Shown here: positions 52,678-61,000 of the stretch, piece by piece
How the letters are laid out: each line of letters opens with the position of its first letter
Numbering within the stretch: the stretch's first letter is position 1
Assembly (NCBI GenBank): GCA_017521245.1
Contig: JAFXDI010000001.1
Coordinates: forward strand, 99,178-163,177
Direction: 5' to 3'
Length of the DNA stretch: 64,000 nucleotides
From: Bacteroidales bacterium
GTDB taxonomy: Bacteria; Bacteroidota; Bacteroidia; Bacteroidales; G3-4614
Translations under genes and position numbers: made by a program
Notes under the pieces: generated by a model
Databases searched by the model: none
Told to the model about the DNA's origin: nothing
Seen by the model: only the letters and a program-made list of their open reading frames with translations

Positions 52678-52732
52678 TTTTCTTCTTAATGAGAATCTAT
52701 AATTAGTTACTTAATAGTTATATGTTATTTTT

Positions 52733-52936
52733 TTACATTGCATCATAGATAAACGATTTTTTCAGTACTTCTTTTATTGGTACTCCTTCTATTTGAGCCT
52801 CTCTATCAAACTCCTCAAAAGTTTTCCATTCTCCAAGAATCGATACTTTCTCATAAAAAGCAAACGGGCATTTTCCTATTAGGAACTCCCTATCAAGGGT
52901 TTTTACAATAAAATCTCCTTTTAATTCTGTAATCAT
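52733..52936 (-). CDS. Hypothetical 67-residue protein
   Basis: A short frame starting MITELKGDFIVKTLDREFLI and ending KEVLKKSFIYDAM. It is acidic and amphipathic, with a possible beta hairpin and two helices; no family recognised. A GACCTTTG box (one mismatch from the -7 consensus) is at 52941-52948, which would leave almost no leader. A terminator follows at 52645. It is framed by plausible signals, so I keep it as a probable small gene. Confidence 0.5.
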   Translation of the reverse strand: MITELKGDFIVKTLDREFLIGKCPFAFYEKVSILGEWKTFEEFDREAQIEGVPIKEVLKKSFIYDAM

Positions 52937-53001
52937 ATAGCAAAGGTCGTATGTGTAGAAACAAATTGAAAGGACAATAAATGGATATTAAAATTTTTTA
53001 C

Positions 53002-53009
53002 TATCTTTG
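53002..53009 (+). promoter_or_regulatory. -7 element of the non-coding RNA
   Basis: TATCTTTG, exact -7 match, followed by GC-rich sequence starting about 7 bases later. No clear TTTG at -33. Confidence 0.6.
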
Positions 53010-53015
53010 CATCAA

Positions 53016-53150
53016 GTATTAGATGTTCATCGGGAAGTGGGCTACCCCTGGGCGGTGGCCATCCGCAAGGGTGGTATCTAAGTAGTAATACAGAGTGAGA
53101 CATCCCCATTCGTGATCTCATAAAGCAGTGGATAGCCACTGCTTTTTTTT
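53016..53150 (+). ncRNA. Small structured RNA of about 135 bases (class not assigned)
   Basis: Starts just after a TATCTTTG promoter box and ends in a strong terminator (AGCAGTGG 53124-53131 with CCACTGCT 53136-53143, then T-run). The body is far more GC-rich than the surrounding DNA. A first domain is closed by GTATT (53016-53020) with AATAC (53087-53091) and AGAT (53021-53024) with ATCT (53076-53079); inside, CCCT/AGGG and GCGG/CCGC (53046-53071) make a firm stem. A second hairpin pairs TGAGA (53096-53100) with TCTCA (53116-53120). No same-strand gene follows, so it is a stand-alone RNA and not a leader. It lacks the GGAAG...GCAGCC signature of SRP RNA and the GAGGAAAGTC signature of RNase P. 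A 6S-type or Bacteroidales-specific class is possible. Confidence 0.75.
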
Positions 53151-53400
53151 AATTATTATGATGATGCACATGAATTCGCTTCCCTGCAGATATTACTATT
53201 ATCTCTTTAAACCTTATGCGTTTGTGTTGCTCAAATAATTTTATACCTTCTTCTATATCTTTTTTAGAGAATCTTCCATACTTATCATATATAACAGTCT
53301 CCCGGATAGAGATTCTCTCAAATAATCAAGTTCATCAATATATACCAAGTTGTCAAATGTTGGAATATAATTAAGAGACTCTTTTCTCAAAATTTTTACT
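53150..53400 (-). pseudogene. Probable broken gene (frame-shifted remnant)
   Basis: Two adjoining open stretches on the minus strand read as one protein if a one-base shift is made near 53310. The first gives VKILRKESLNYIPTF and IDELDYLRESLS; the second gives ETVIYDKYGRFSKKDIEEGI and later EIIVISAGKRIHVHHHNN then stop at 53150-53152. There is no ATG for the first part, which begins inside the stop of the coiled-coil lipoprotein gene. It looks like a 5'-lost, frame-shifted fragment. I do not recognise the family. The stop codon touches the T-run of the non-coding RNA terminator. Confidence 0.45.
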
Positions 53401-54247
53401 CCACTTCAATAACCAAATATTTTGAAGTATTCCAGAAAAGTTGGGGATCCAAAATTTTAAGAGTTAAATATCCGTTACTATCCTTGTCAATAGAGTAACT
53501 ACCATTAGGATGAGTAGTTAAAATGTCTGCCTTTTTACTGCCAATCTCTAACGCCGTAACATCACGCATATCAACCTCTGTAAAGTACTCTTTGTTGAAA
53601 TCACCTTTTAGAAGATTACGACCACGCTTCTCTATAATCTTATTCTCTCTTAACTCTTTCGAAGTGCCAAAAGCATAATATACTCTGTTGAGTTCGCTAT
53701 CTTGAGAGAGTATCATATCACTTTGAGAAGCATTAATTTGGGTAAGAGTGGTAACCGCATCATCAAGTTCAGCAATTCTTATATCGCGTTTAGCAAGTTC
53801 GCTTTGAAGGTTGGTAATAATTTGAGTCTTCTCATCCATCATCTCATTTAGCGAGTTGATAGTCTCTTTAAGTTGGACAGACTCATTTTGGCTATTACTA
53901 AGTTGTTTTTGAAGTCTGTTAATCTTCTCTCTGTTCTCTTTGAGAATATTTGAAATAAGAGTCATATCCGAAGCAATCCTCTCTCTTGTACTCATGCTTA
54001 AATCATCACCAATGTTGTTGTTAACAACAATGTAGTTTTCGGCACTCTTGATCTCGTTAAAACCTGCCTGAATTTCGTTTATAAGCATTAAAACCTCTTC
54101 AAACTCTGCCTTTGTTTGAGCGTTTACCAACATTAAAGAATCGTTCTCTTGCTTTAATGCCGCACTCTCATCATTACTTATTTTCTGACACGAAACAACA
54201 CACAATATACAACCACTAAATAGTAGCGATAATAAACTCTTATTCAT
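53396..54247 (-). CDS. Coiled-coil lipoprotein of unknown function
   Basis: A 283-residue exported lipoprotein (signal SGCILCVVSCQKIS, lipid on the last Cys). Residues about 25-190 are a long coiled coil broken in the middle by an acidic stretch (LQKQLSNSQNESVQLKETIN and LQSELAKRDIRIAELDDAVT are clear heptads). A compact beta-rich domain ends the protein (FFTEVDMRDVTALEIGSKKADIL-like to YLVIEVE). Related proteins occur across Bacteroidales; the role is probably structural or adhesive at the envelope. It is alone on its strand and followed by a broken gene. Confidence 0.75.
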   Translation of the reverse strand: MNKSLLSLLFSGCILCVVSCQKISNDESAALKQENDSLMLVNAQTKAEFEEVLMLINEIQAGFNEIKSAENYIVVNNNIGDDLSMSTRERIASDMTLISNILKENREKINRLQKQLSNSQNESVQLKETINSLNEMMDEKTQIITNLQSELAKRDIRIAELDDAVTTLTQINASQSDMILSQDSELNRVYYAFGTSKELRENKIIEKRGRNLLKGDFNKEYFTEVDMRDVTALEIGSKKADILTTHPNGSYSIDKDSNGYLTLKILDPQLFWNTSKYLVIEVE

Positions 54248-54487
54248 AAATCTATAATTTTATATTTTTCACGAAAGTATATATTAGAAATGCAATTTCA
54301 AAAAATGTAAAAATTTTTTATATCAAATTAATATTTATTTAGAGGAGAGTTTTTTTAAATTAGGGTTTCTGTGATTGAGCAAGAGCCGAGCCAAATATGT
54401 TTGAACAATGCCGAGCGAGAGCAGATTCAACAAGCATAGGCTTGTTAACGGGGCTGAGTAATTAATATTAATACTTAATTATAAATG
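54248..54487. other. Gene-free stretch of 240 bases
   Basis: Between rsmI and the coiled-coil lipoprotein. AT-rich ends enclose a GC-richer core (54375-54465) with a short inverted repeat AACAAGC/GCTTGTT (54436-54453), repeated GAGC/GAGCCGAG words and a TATGTTTG box on the plus strand (54396-54403). No T-run or convincing frame. It could hold a small RNA or a dispersed repeat. Confidence 0.35.
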
Positions 54488-55156
54488 CTATTTTCCTGCA
54501 ACAACAACAACAAACTCGCCTTTAGGTTCGTGAGTTGAGAAATGAGCAATAGCATCAGCAATAGAGCCTCTTACAATCTCTTCGTGAAGTTTTGATATTT
54601 CTCGGCAAACGGCACACTCTCTTTCGCTTCCAAATATCTCAGAGATTTGAGTAAGAAGTTTAACAATGCGGTATGGCGACTCGTAAAATATAATAGTACG
54701 CTCTTCAGTCGATAGTTCGGTTAATCTTGAAACTCTGCCTTTCTTTTGTGGTAAAAAGCCCTCAAAACAGAATCTGTCACAAGGTAAGCCCGAAGCCACA
54801 ATGGCAGGAACAAAAGCGGTAGCACCGGGCAGACACTCAACCTCAACACCTTGTCTGGCACACTCTCTCGATAGTAAAAAACCGGGGTCTGAGATACCGG
54901 GAGTTCCGGCATCTGAAATAAGAGCAATATTTTCGCCACCTTTTATGCGTTGGGCAATACTCTCAATAGTCTTATGCTCGTTGAATTTATGGTGTGGTTG
55001 TAGTTTTGATTTTACATCAAAGTGTTTCAGTAGAATACCACTCGTTCTGGTATCCTCTGCCAAGATGCAATCAACCTCTTTCAATACTCTTAAAGCACGT
55101 AGAGTTATATCTTCGAGATTACCAACGGGAGTGGGAACAATATATAGTTTTGCCAT
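54488..55156 (-). CDS. rsmI: 16S rRNA (cytidine-1402 2'-O)-methyltransferase
   Basis: A 222-residue tetrapyrrole-methylase-fold enzyme. Motifs are PTPVGNLEDITLRAL at the start, DCILAEDTRTS, SDAGTPGISDPGFLL and GATAFVPAIVASGLP, with the usual FYESPYRIVKLL near the end. It methylates C1402 in the ribosomal P site, using S-adenosylmethionine. It is shorter than E. coli RsmI (286) and lacks its carboxy extension, as in other Bacteroidota. Starts 5 bases after the acidic gene. Confidence 0.95.
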   Translation of the reverse strand: MAKLYIVPTPVGNLEDITLRALRVLKEVDCILAEDTRTSGILLKHFDVKSKLQPHHKFNEHKTIESIAQRIKGGENIALISDAGTPGISDPGFLLSRECARQGVEVECLPGATAFVPAIVASGLPCDRFCFEGFLPQKKGRVSRLTELSTEERTIIFYESPYRIVKLLTQISEIFGSERECAVCREISKLHEEIVRGSIADAIAHFSTHEPKGEFVVVVAGK

Positions 55157-55161
55157 CTCTT

Positions 55162-56052
55162 TTATTCAAAACATTGTTTAACTCTCTCAATAAACTCAAT
55201 AACCAAATCTTCAGTCTCAACATCAGAGGCAAAATATTCGTTGATATACTCCATCGCATCATTAAACGACTCTGCTTCATCTATGCTATCAAACATATCG
55301 GTCATATCAACGTCGCTGTTACCAAACAACTCTCTTTTGTATAGGAATATGTCATTTATACTCAATACCGAGCGAATCTTTTTGTGATTACATTTTTTGA
55401 AACTCTCTTTTGTGGCAAAGAGGTCAATATCTTTATTGGTTGTAATAGAGTTTTCATCATCCTCAACACACTTCTCAACCTCTTCTTTATCATCAATGTA
55501 CTCAACATCAAATGGAGGCTCATCTTCATTTTCAAGGTCACTATAAACGTAAGTATCCTCTTTCTTTTCTATTGTTTCCTCCACTTCTGTATCTTGGGTA
55601 TCAATGTAATTATCTTCCTCTGTCAAAGAGGTATCCTCGTCAATTTCAAACTCTTGAACATCAGTCTTAACCTCTTGTGGGGTATAATCATATTCTCTAT
55701 TATCAACCTCAATATCTTCGCACTCTTCTTTAACTTCCTCTGTTGGCTCGTTCTCATTGTCAGAGTCTATAACATCATTTGAAGTGGTATAAATCTCATC
55801 TTCAAAATCTTCAACCTCTTCGCTCTTTTGACTCTCTTCAACATCATCCACTTCCTCTTCGTTTTGTGTTGTATCTATTTTATACTCAACAACATCTTCA
55901 TCCGGGCAAAGAGCTTTATAAATTTCAGAACACTTTTCAACAGCAAGTTCTTTAAGAATTTGCGGAGTGTTGTTGCCACTATCCTTAATAACAACTAAAA
56001 GGTCCGATAACTGTCTTAGTTTATCGATAATCTCTTTTGAAACAGTGTTCAT
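55162..56052 (-). CDS. Acidic protein of unknown function
   Basis: A 296-residue protein in three parts. Residues 1-60 form a helical start (IIDKLRQLSDLLVVIKDSGNN). Residues about 60-205 are low-complexity and very rich in Glu and Asp (EEVDDVEESQKSEEVEDFED and similar). Residues 210-296 form a conserved-looking globular end (RSVLSINDIFLYKRELFGNS, then MEYINEYFASDVETEDLVIEFI). The layout, with two folded ends and a flexible acidic linker, is known from uncharacterised Bacteroidales proteins in this place next to purM. Overlap spacing (26 bases after purM, 5 before rsmI) implies co-transcription. Function unknown. Confidence 0.75.
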   Translation of the reverse strand: MNTVSKEIIDKLRQLSDLLVVIKDSGNNTPQILKELAVEKCSEIYKALCPDEDVVEYKIDTTQNEEEVDDVEESQKSEEVEDFEDEIYTTSNDVIDSDNENEPTEEVKEECEDIEVDNREYDYTPQEVKTDVQEFEIDEDTSLTEEDNYIDTQDTEVEETIEKKEDTYVYSDLENEDEPPFDVEYIDDKEEVEKCVEDDENSITTNKDIDLFATKESFKKCNHKKIRSVLSINDIFLYKRELFGNSDVDMTDMFDSIDEAESFNDAMEYINEYFASDVETEDLVIEFIERVKQCFE

Positions 56053-56077
56053 AGGTCTTTTATTAGAAAGTTAAGAA

Positions 56078-57244
56078 TTAATATTCAAAAGTTCCGAATT
56101 CAGATTTTATGATAAGTTCTTTTTTCTCCGAAGCCTCAACACGTCCCACAATTTGAGCATCAATATTGAAACTCTTGCTTATAGCAATAACCTCTTCAGC
56201 GTACTCAGGACTTAGATATATCTCCATGCGGTGTCCCATATTGAACACTTTGTACATCTCTTTCCAATCAGTACCCGATTGCTCTTGAATGGTTTTGAAT
56301 AGAGGAGGAACAGGGAATAAGTTATCTTTAACCACTCTAACGTTATCAACAAAGTGAAGAACTTTTGTTTGAGCACCACCAGAACAATGTACCATACCAT
56401 GAATTTTAGAACGCATAGCATCTAAAATCTTCTTTATAACAGGAGCGTATGTGCGTGTTGGTGATAACACCATCTTGCCTGCATCAATATCCAATCCCTC
56501 AATTGCATCGGTAAGTTTCAATCCACCTGAATAAACCAAATCATCAGGAACAGCGGCGTCGTAACTCTCAGGATACTTCTCTGCGAGATATTTTGAGAAT
56601 ACATCATGACGAGCCGAGGTAAGACCATTGCTACCCATACCGCCATTATACTCTTTTTCGTATGTTGCTTGTCCGTATGATGATAAACCGACAATTACAT
56701 CGCCCGGTTGAATATTGTGATTTGATATAACATCACTTCTCTTCATTCTGCAAGTAACAGTACTGTCAACAATAATAGTTCTAACCAAGTCGCCAACATC
56801 GGCAGTTTCGCCACCAGTTGCGTATGCGTTAACACCAAGTTCACGCAACTCAGCAAGAAGTTCATCAGTACCGTTTATAATAGCCGATATAACCTCGCCG
56901 GGGATAAGAAGTTTATTTCTTCCAATAGTAGAAGATACCAAAATATTATCAGTAGCACCAACGCAAAGAAGGTCATCAATATTCATAATCAAAGCATCTT
57001 GAGCAATACCTTTCCAAACCGAAATATCTCCGGTCTCTTTCCAATATAGGTATGCTAATGAAGATTTTGTACCGGCACCGTCAGCGTGCATAATGTTACA
57101 ATACTCATCATCACCACCTAAAATATCGGGAATGATTTTACAGAATGCTTTTGGGAAAATACCCTTATCAATATTTTTAATTGCGTTATGTACATCCTCT
57201 TTCGATGCTGAAACTCCACGAAGGTTATATCTTTGGTCGCTCAT
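56078..57244 (-). CDS. purM: Phosphoribosylformylglycinamidine cyclo-ligase (AIR synthase)
   Basis: A 388-residue PurM-family enzyme, longer than E. coli PurM (345). ATP/metal sites are visible as HADGAGTKSSLAYLYWKETG and DDLLCVGATDNILVS; GGETADVGD is the family hallmark. VGLSSYGQATYEKEYNGGMGSNGLT sits before the second domain, and MVHCSGGAQTKVLHFVD near the end. It makes AIR from FGAM in purine synthesis. Follows riboflavin synthase after 32 bases. Confidence 0.9.
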   Translation of the reverse strand: MSDQRYNLRGVSASKEDVHNAIKNIDKGIFPKAFCKIIPDILGGDDEYCNIMHADGAGTKSSLAYLYWKETGDISVWKGIAQDALIMNIDDLLCVGATDNILVSSTIGRNKLLIPGEVISAIINGTDELLAELRELGVNAYATGGETADVGDLVRTIIVDSTVTCRMKRSDVISNHNIQPGDVIVGLSSYGQATYEKEYNGGMGSNGLTSARHDVFSKYLAEKYPESYDAAVPDDLVYSGGLKLTDAIEGLDIDAGKMVLSPTRTYAPVIKKILDAMRSKIHGMVHCSGGAQTKVLHFVDNVRVVKDNLFPVPPLFKTIQEQSGTDWKEMYKVFNMGHRMEIYLSPEYAEEVIAISKSFNIDAQIVGRVEASEKKELIIKSEFGTFEY

Positions 57245-57276
57245 AATATTTAGTGAACTTATTTTAGTTTTATAAA

Positions 57277-57888
57277 TTAATCTTGTGATGTATATTTTTG
57301 AAGACGGCTAATATATTTGCCAATAATATCAAATTCAAGGTTTACAACTGTGCCAACTTTGAAAGTATGAAAGTTAGTATTCTCAAAAGTGTAAGGTATG
57401 ATAGCAACACTGAATGAGTTGTCGCAACTATTACAAACAGTAAGGCTGACACCATTAACAGTAACAGAGCCTTTTTCAACAGTCATATAACCTTCAGCTG
57501 CCATCTTTTTATCAAACTCATACTCAAAGGTAAAGTATGTACTTCCGTTGCACTCACTAACTTCGGTGCAAACAGCAGTAGTGTCAACATGACCTTGAAC
57601 AATATGCCCGTCTAATCTGCCATTCATCATCATGCTACGTTCAACATTAACTTTATCGCCAACATTCAACAAGCCTAAATTACTTCTCTCTAAAGTCTCT
57701 TTAATAGCAGTAACGGTATATTCCTCACCATTAATCTTTACAACAGTCAAACACACACCATTGTGAGCAACACTTTGGTCTATCTTAAGTTCCGAAGTAA
57801 AACTGCACTTCATTGTAATGTTTAAGTTTGTACCCTCTTCTTCAAGGCGAGTAACAGTAGCAAACTCCTCTACAATACCTGAAAACAT
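57277..57888 (-). CDS. ribE: Riboflavin synthase, alpha subunit
   Basis: A 203-residue protein with two lumazine-binding repeats. The first starts MFSGIVEEFATV and has VAHNGVCLTVV; the second has HIVQGHVDTTAVC and VNGVSLTVCN. It turns two molecules of 6,7-dimethyl-8-ribityllumazine into riboflavin. Length and repeat pair are standard. Promoter candidate at 57956-57987. Confidence 0.96.
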   Translation of the reverse strand: MFSGIVEEFATVTRLEEEGTNLNITMKCSFTSELKIDQSVAHNGVCLTVVKINGEEYTVTAIKETLERSNLGLLNVGDKVNVERSMMMNGRLDGHIVQGHVDTTAVCTEVSECNGSTYFTFEYEFDKKMAAEGYMTVEKGSVTVNGVSLTVCNSCDNSFSVAIIPYTFENTNFHTFKVGTVVNLEFDIIGKYISRLQKYTSQD

Positions 57889-57955
57889 TATATCTCTATT
57901 AAAAAATAATTAATCAATAAAAAATTTCTCTTCTTCTCGTGAGTAGTAGAATAGT

Positions 57956-57987
57956 ACAAATATATACAAAAGTTAAACTATACCCAA
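57956..57987 (-). promoter_or_regulatory. Promoter candidate for the ribE-purM-rsmI unit
   Basis: TATATTTG (57956-57963, minus) with GTTG 20 bases upstream (57984-57987, three of four -33 bases). Leader of about 60 bases before the ribE ATG. Confidence 0.55.
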
Positions 57988-58001
57988 CTCAAAAAAGCAA
58001 T

Positions 58002-59675
58002 TTATGCACAGAATATTAAAATCAATAACTGAGCAGTTAAAACACGCATAAACATAGTAAGTGGATATACAGTAGAGTATGCAACAGCAGGAGCATCATT
58101 ATTTGCTAACTTATTAGCGTATGCAAGAGCTGGGGGATCTGTCATACTACCACTCATTAATCCCATCATGGTACAATAGTTTAGTTTGAATTTAAGACGT
58201 GCAATAGTACCAACAATCAAAAGAGGTAATGTAGTTATAATGAATCCCCAAAGAACCCACCAAAGACCATCACCACTTACGATAGTATCAACAAAACTTC
58301 CACCTGCCGAGAATCCCACACTGGCAAGGAATAAGCAGATACCAATCTCGCGTAACATTAAACTTGAACTTGTTGATGTGTATGTAATAAGTTTTAGTTT
58401 ATATCCAAAGCGGCCAATTAAAATAGCGGCAATTAGCGGACCACCAGCCAAACCAAGTTTCATGGCGGTACTCATTCCGGGGAATTGGAAAGGAATACTT
58501 CCTAAGATAATACCTAATAGAATACCTACAAAGATGGTAATCATATTTGGCTCATTCAAGCGTTTCATTGAGTTACCCATACGGTCAGCAAGACGGTTAA
58601 TATCCTCTAACTTACCAACAACAGTTATACGGTCACCCATTTGAAGTTTTAAGTTAGGAGCCGCAACAAGGTCCATACCAGCACGATTTACGCGGGTAGC
58701 GTTAAGTTGAAAACCTGCATGAAGTTTTAGAGAACTGATAGAACGACCATTGTATTCAGGTTTAGTAATTAATATTCTGCGAGAAACAACAGGAGCATCA
58801 ATAGCATCCCAATCCATCTCAACTCTTTGACCAATGAAAGCCTCAACAGCCTCCTCATCTGAAGGAGAGAGTACCAAAATCATATAGTCACCTTTGTTTA
58901 TAACGGTAGTTGATTGAGGGATTATAACCTCTCCACTCTCTTTCTTAATACGCGAGATAACAAAATCTCTTCCTAAGAAATCAAGAATTTGTTTAAGAGT
59001 TTTACCATCTAACATTTTGTTCTCAACCATAAGACTAACAATCATAGGTTTTTGAACAGATGCTTCGTTCTCCTCTTCAATAAGTTTGCTCTCTTTGGTG
59101 GCACTTATTTTAAAAATCTTCTTGATTACAATCATTGATATAATTATACCTACAACTCCAAGAGGATAAGCGGCAGCATAACCGGCAGCAGTGCTTGGAA
59201 TATCAGAAGATTTTCCTAACTGTTCAAGAGCCTGTTGGGCAGCACCCAATCCGGGAGTATTGGTAACAGCACCTGAAAGAACTCCAACCAAATCTTCCAT
59301 TCTTGCATCGGTTAAGAAGTATATCGAAATAACAGTGGCAATATTCAACAGGATAACACCTAATGCTAAGGCATTAAGAGTCATACCACCTTTTTTGAAA
59401 GATGAGAAGAATCCTGGTCCAACTTGTAAACCAATAGAATAAACAAACAAGATAAGTCCAAGTTCTTTAGCAAAATCCAATACATCTTTGTTAATTGAGA
59501 AGTAGTCGGTAAAGTGACCAACTAAAATACCAATAAACAAAACAAATGTAACACCAAGAGAAATACCAAAAATTTTTCTCTTACCCAACCAAACTCCCGC
59601 AGCAATAATAAATGAATATAATATTACAGTATTTGCTAAACCTGGAGTAAAAATAAGATTACTTAACCAATCCAT
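58002..59675 (-). CDS. AspT/YidE-type putative transporter with RCK domains
   Basis: A 557-residue membrane protein. It has two repeated membrane halves (residues about 1-190 and 380-557), each with an Asp-Ala exchanger-duplication motif (LVGVLSGAVTNTPGLGAAQQAL; MGLMSGSMTDPPALAYAN). Between them are two RCK-C (TrkA-C) domains (about 205-370; RVEMDWDAIDAPVVSRRILI, then GDRITVVGKLEDINRLADRMG). The family includes the aspartate/alanine antiporter AspT; most members have no known substrate. Own promoter box (59722-59729). Confidence 0.88.
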   Translation of the reverse strand: MDWLSNLIFTPGLANTVILYSFIIAAGVWLGKRKIFGISLGVTFVLFIGILVGHFTDYFSINKDVLDFAKELGLILFVYSIGLQVGPGFFSSFKKGGMTLNALALGVILLNIATVISIYFLTDARMEDLVGVLSGAVTNTPGLGAAQQALEQLGKSSDIPSTAAGYAAAYPLGVVGIIISMIVIKKIFKISATKESKLIEEENEASVQKPMIVSLMVENKMLDGKTLKQILDFLGRDFVISRIKKESGEVIIPQSTTVINKGDYMILVLSPSDEEAVEAFIGQRVEMDWDAIDAPVVSRRILITKPEYNGRSISSLKLHAGFQLNATRVNRAGMDLVAAPNLKLQMGDRITVVGKLEDINRLADRMGNSMKRLNEPNMITIFVGILLGIILGSIPFQFPGMSTAMKLGLAGGPLIAAILIGRFGYKLKLITYTSTSSSLMLREIGICLFLASVGFSAGGSFVDTIVSGDGLWWVLWGFIITTLPLLIVGTIARLKFKLNYCTMMGLMSGSMTDPPALAYANKLANNDAPAVAYSTVYPLTMFMRVLTAQLLILIFCA

Positions 59676-59721
59676 GATTTATATATAAATATAATTATAT
59701 GCGTAAAAAACTTATATCGTG

Positions 59722-59729
59722 CAAAATTA
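59722..59729 (-). promoter_or_regulatory. Candidate -7 element of the transporter
   Basis: TAATTTTG on the minus strand, 46 bases before the transporter ATG. -33 element unclear. Confidence 0.4.
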
Positions 59730-59775
59730 ATTATAAATAATGATATGATGGTAATTTTAAACAAAATAATTTGTG

Positions 59776-59783
59776 TAATTTTG
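59776..59783 (+). promoter_or_regulatory. Candidate -7 element of the metallophosphoesterase gene
   Basis: TAATTTTG, 23 bases before the ATG; divergent to the transporter box at 59722. -33 element unclear. Confidence 0.45.
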
Positions 59784-59806
59784 GAACATTATAAAATATT
59801 GAGAAA

Positions 59807-61000
59807 ATGAGAATTTCATTATTGTTGTCAATGATACTATTAGCAATTAATATATTGTCAGATATATACATCATTAAACAACTTCCAAATCGTTTCAGGA
59901 ATACCATTTTTAAGGTGGTAATATGGAGTATAAATACTTTAGTATATATACTTTTTTTAGTGTTTGTGTCACTAATATTTGTAAAAAATACAACTATAAT
60001 AAGCCAGAATATTGAACTTGTAGTATTTATATTCTTTCTTATCACTCTACCCAAAATAATATTCTTAATAATTTCGCCATTAGATTATCTTCAAAAGATA
60101 TGGAGTAAAAAACGAAAATACTATTTTACCATAGTAGCAACAATAATCTCTATTGCTCTATTTACAACATTACTATACGGTATGGCAGTAGGCAGAAAAA
60201 AGATAGTATGTAACAACGTTGAAATAACGTCTAAGCAACTGCCCGTAGCCTTCAATAACTTTAAAATAGTTCAAATATCAGACCTGCACTTAAAAAGTTT
60301 ATATGGCGATACCACTCTTATTACAAGTATGGTAGAGAAGATAAATTCTCTAAATCCTGACATCGTATGTATAACAGGCGATGTAGTAACACTCTCTGCC
60401 GATGAACTACTCATATATAAAACTCAACTCTCAAAACTGAAAGCAAAAGATGGCGTATATTCAGTATTAGGTAATCACGATTACGGCGATTATGTAAATT
60501 GGAAAAACCTCTCTGAAAAACAAAACAACTTGCAAAATCTTAAAACCTATCAAAAAGAGATGGGTTGGATAATGCTTAACAATGAGAGTAACACAATCGT
60601 TAGAGAAAGAGATTCAATAGTGGTTATTGGTGTTGAGAATTGGGGAAATCCACCATTTCCGCGTTATGGCGATTTGAATAAATCGTATCATACACTCAAT
60701 GATAATAAATATAAAATCTTGTTATCTCATAACCCTGAGCATTGGCAACAGGTGTTAGATGAAACAAATATAAATCTAACACTCTCTGGGCATACCCATG
60801 CAATGCAACTAAAATTCTCGTTTGGAGATACACAATACTCTTTAGCATCGTTGCGAGGAGATTGGTGGAGTGGATTATATCAAGAGGGAGAACAATCACT
60901 CTATGTAAACGATGGAATAGGATGCACGCTCTTCACCTTCCGTTTAGGAGCATATCCCGAGATAACATTAATAACCCTAAAATCGCATAATAATGAATAG
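59807..61000 (+). CDS. Membrane metallophosphoesterase (YaeI-like)
   Basis: A 397-residue protein. The first ~135 residues form about four membrane helices. The calcineurin-like domain follows with all five blocks: QISDLHLKSLYGD, VCITGDVVTLSADE, VLGNHDYGDY, LLSHNPEHW and LTLSGHTHAMQLKF. It resembles YaeI and related enzymes that act on phospholipid-linked phosphates or UDP-diacylglucosamine. Active site orientation (in or out) is not certain. It overlaps folK by 8 bases. Confidence 0.9.
   Translation: MRISLLLSMILLAINILSDIYIIKQLPNRFRNTIFKVVIWSINTLVYILFLVFVSLIFVKNTTIISQNIELVVFIFFLITLPKIIFLIISPLDYLQKIWSKKRKYYFTIVATIISIALFTTLLYGMAVGRKKIVCNNVEITSKQLPVAFNNFKIVQISDLHLKSLYGDTTLITSMVEKINSLNPDIVCITGDVVTLSADELLIYKTQLSKLKAKDGVYSVLGNHDYGDYVNWKNLSEKQNNLQNLKTYQKEMGWIMLNNESNTIVRERDSIVVIGVENWGNPPFPRYGDLNKSYHTLNDNKYKILLSHNPEHWQQVLDETNINLTLSGHTHAMQLKFSFGDTQYSLASLRGDWWSGLYQEGEQSLYVNDGIGCTLFTFRLGAYPEITLITLKSHNNE

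Noticed and set aside
52933-53139. Open frame of 68 codons on the minus strand
   Set aside because: It lies antisense to the non-coding RNA; its Gly/Pro/His-rich translation simply reflects the GC-rich RNA stems.
53016-53150. SRP RNA or RNase P RNA
   Set aside because: The SRP GGAAG-GCAGCC apical pattern and the RNase P GAGGAAAGTC pattern are missing, and the RNA is too short for RNase P.
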